The position numbers were made by a program, and so were the translations under genes. The notes beneath the pieces were generated by a model, which was not told the DNA's origin, made no database searches, and saw only the letters and a program-made list of their open reading frames with translations. Below, piece by piece: positions 53,682 through 54,317 of a stretch of 54,317 nucleotides of DNA. Source of the stretch: Clostridiales bacterium (GTDB taxonomy: Bacteria; Bacillota; Clostridia; Peptostreptococcales; Anaerovoracaceae). Where the stretch lies: contig JALFKB010000024.1 in the NCBI GenBank assembly GCA_022775805.1, positions 1 to 54,317 of the forward strand. Reading direction: 5' to 3'. The stretch's first letter is position 1, and each line of letters starts with the position of its first letter.

Positions 53682-54317
53682 TTATCCCCAGAGTTCCTCG
53701 TCTGTAGGAACGTGATTATCAGGCATGAAGCGGGCAATTCTGGAGACATTCATCAGATGATGATAGTTCAGATTTTCTGAAATGGAGTTGTGTCCCCATG
53801 AACCGCAGCCCAGAGTATTCGTAGGGTTCAGGCCGTTGAAGTATGAGCCTCCTGCCGAGTTGGCGCTGCACTGGTTGATGACAAATCTAGATACGCAAAG
53901 GCTTTCACCCACCTTGGCAATATGCTCTTCGCTGTCGGAGTGGAATGAAACGCTGTGGCCCTTGCCGTCCTTCTCCAGATTTTCAGCTGCGATTCTGATT
54001 CCGTCATCAAGATCACTGTACGGATACGCGCTTATTACAGGCGCCATCTTCTCTCCTCCCAGGAGGTCCGTGAGACCGGTGCCCTCTGCAACTGCCACGA
54101 TAGCCCTGGTACCCTCAGGAATCTGAATGCCTGCAAGCTCCGCAACCTTGCCGCAGGATTGTCCTACAGAGTGTCTGTTCGGCTTGCCGTCATCGAAGAG
54201 AGCTCCCCGTACCTTTTCAAGCTCCTCAGGATCCCTTACAACATAGCAGCCGTTGGCTTCGAATTCCTTGAGGATGTCTTCGAAATCCTTCTCAGGACAG
54301 ATTACAGACTGCTCTGC
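53682..54317 (-). CDS. CoA-acylating aldehyde dehydrogenase (SucD/EutE-like), start outside window
   Basis: The last 211 residues are present; the frame is open to base 54317 and continues beyond. Visible: FEANGCYVVRDPEELEKV, GTNPTNTLGCGSW-type NPTNTLGCGSWGHNSISEN and NYHHLMNVSRIARF, all C-terminal marks of CoA-dependent aldehyde dehydrogenases such as succinate-semialdehyde dehydrogenase (SucD) or the aldehyde domain of AdhE. No alcohol dehydrogenase domain follows, so it is not AdhE. The catalytic Cys lies outside the window. Confidence 0.82.
   Translation of the reverse strand, partial: AEQSVICPEKDFEDILKEFEANGCYVVRDPEELEKVRGALFDDGKPNRHSVGQSCGKVAELAGIQIPEGTRAIVAVAEGTGLTDLLGGEKMAPVISAYPYSDLDDGIRIAAENLEKDGKGHSVSFHSDSEEHIAKVGESLCVSRFVINQCSANSAGGSYFNGLNPTNTLGCGSWGHNSISENLNYHHLMNVSRIARFMPDNHVPTDEELWG

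Overview
The window reads as chromosome of an anaerobic, butyrate-type Firmicute (class Clostridia). Indicators are a leucine T-box, sigma-A promoters with 16-18 bp spacers, strong GGAGG ribosome sites, 3-hydroxybutyryl-CoA dehydrogenase, a family I CoA-transferase, a CoA-acylating aldehyde dehydrogenase and sodium-pump decarboxylase subunits. The gene set would suit a Family XIII / Anaerovoracaceae-like amino-acid fermenter, but that placement is inference. TGA serves as an ordinary stop (for example pssA).

Layout. (1) 1-2810 is AT-richer accessory DNA: an AlbA_2/RecG-like ATP-binding protein cut by the window edge, and an unusual HNH nuclease fused to a DnaB-type ATPase. It ends at the 3' piece of a tRNA gene (T-arm to CCA) followed by a terminator, which looks like the distal att site of an island integrated into a tRNA. 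(2) 2811-4165 has few genes. It holds a 254-bp structured repeat, a 28-aa gene with its own promoter and terminator, and a 29-aa peptide that is little more than a lipoprotein signal peptide. (3) 4170-8900 holds a five-module c-di-GMP protein, a relic of a deleted two-component pair, and an amino acid permease with an in-frame TGA and a hairpin covering its ribosome site. (4) 8931-13948 has a two-component system, then a phospholipid operon (flippase-like protein, pssA, psd, unknown Cys-rich protein). (5) 14045-20594 has an NhaC antiporter, then leuA-leuC-leuD-leuB behind a T-box with a CUC specifier. (6) 20595-21150 carries a 183-bp imperfect palindrome and a second, inverted copy of the 254-bp repeat. 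(7) 21249-30572 is mixed housekeeping: HD protein, lipoprotein, DUF1847, HtrA, Hsp33, DUF1934, DUF1846, AEC transporter, pgi. (8) 30776-49941 holds hbd, rho, a DUF1385 protein, prmC, a ClC protein lacking the gating glutamate, a DMT transporter, tilS, ftsH, a PucR regulator, glyA, glycerate kinase, decarboxylase alpha, gamma/delta and biotin subunits, coaX and dus. (9) 50079-54317 holds a CoA-transferase, a PadR/DUF1700/DUF4097 envelope-stress type operon, and the 3' part of a CoA-acylating aldehyde dehydrogenase.

How they work together. Carbon metabolism centres on CoA esters: hbd, the CoA-transferase, the acylating aldehyde dehydrogenase and a biotin-dependent decarboxylase whose membrane beta subunit is not here. 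Leucine synthesis is controlled by charged tRNA-Leu. The least explained parts are the HNH-DnaB island edge, the paired GTTGAAGCAA repeat elements, the two micro-genes near 3.7-4.1 kb and the TGA-containing permease.
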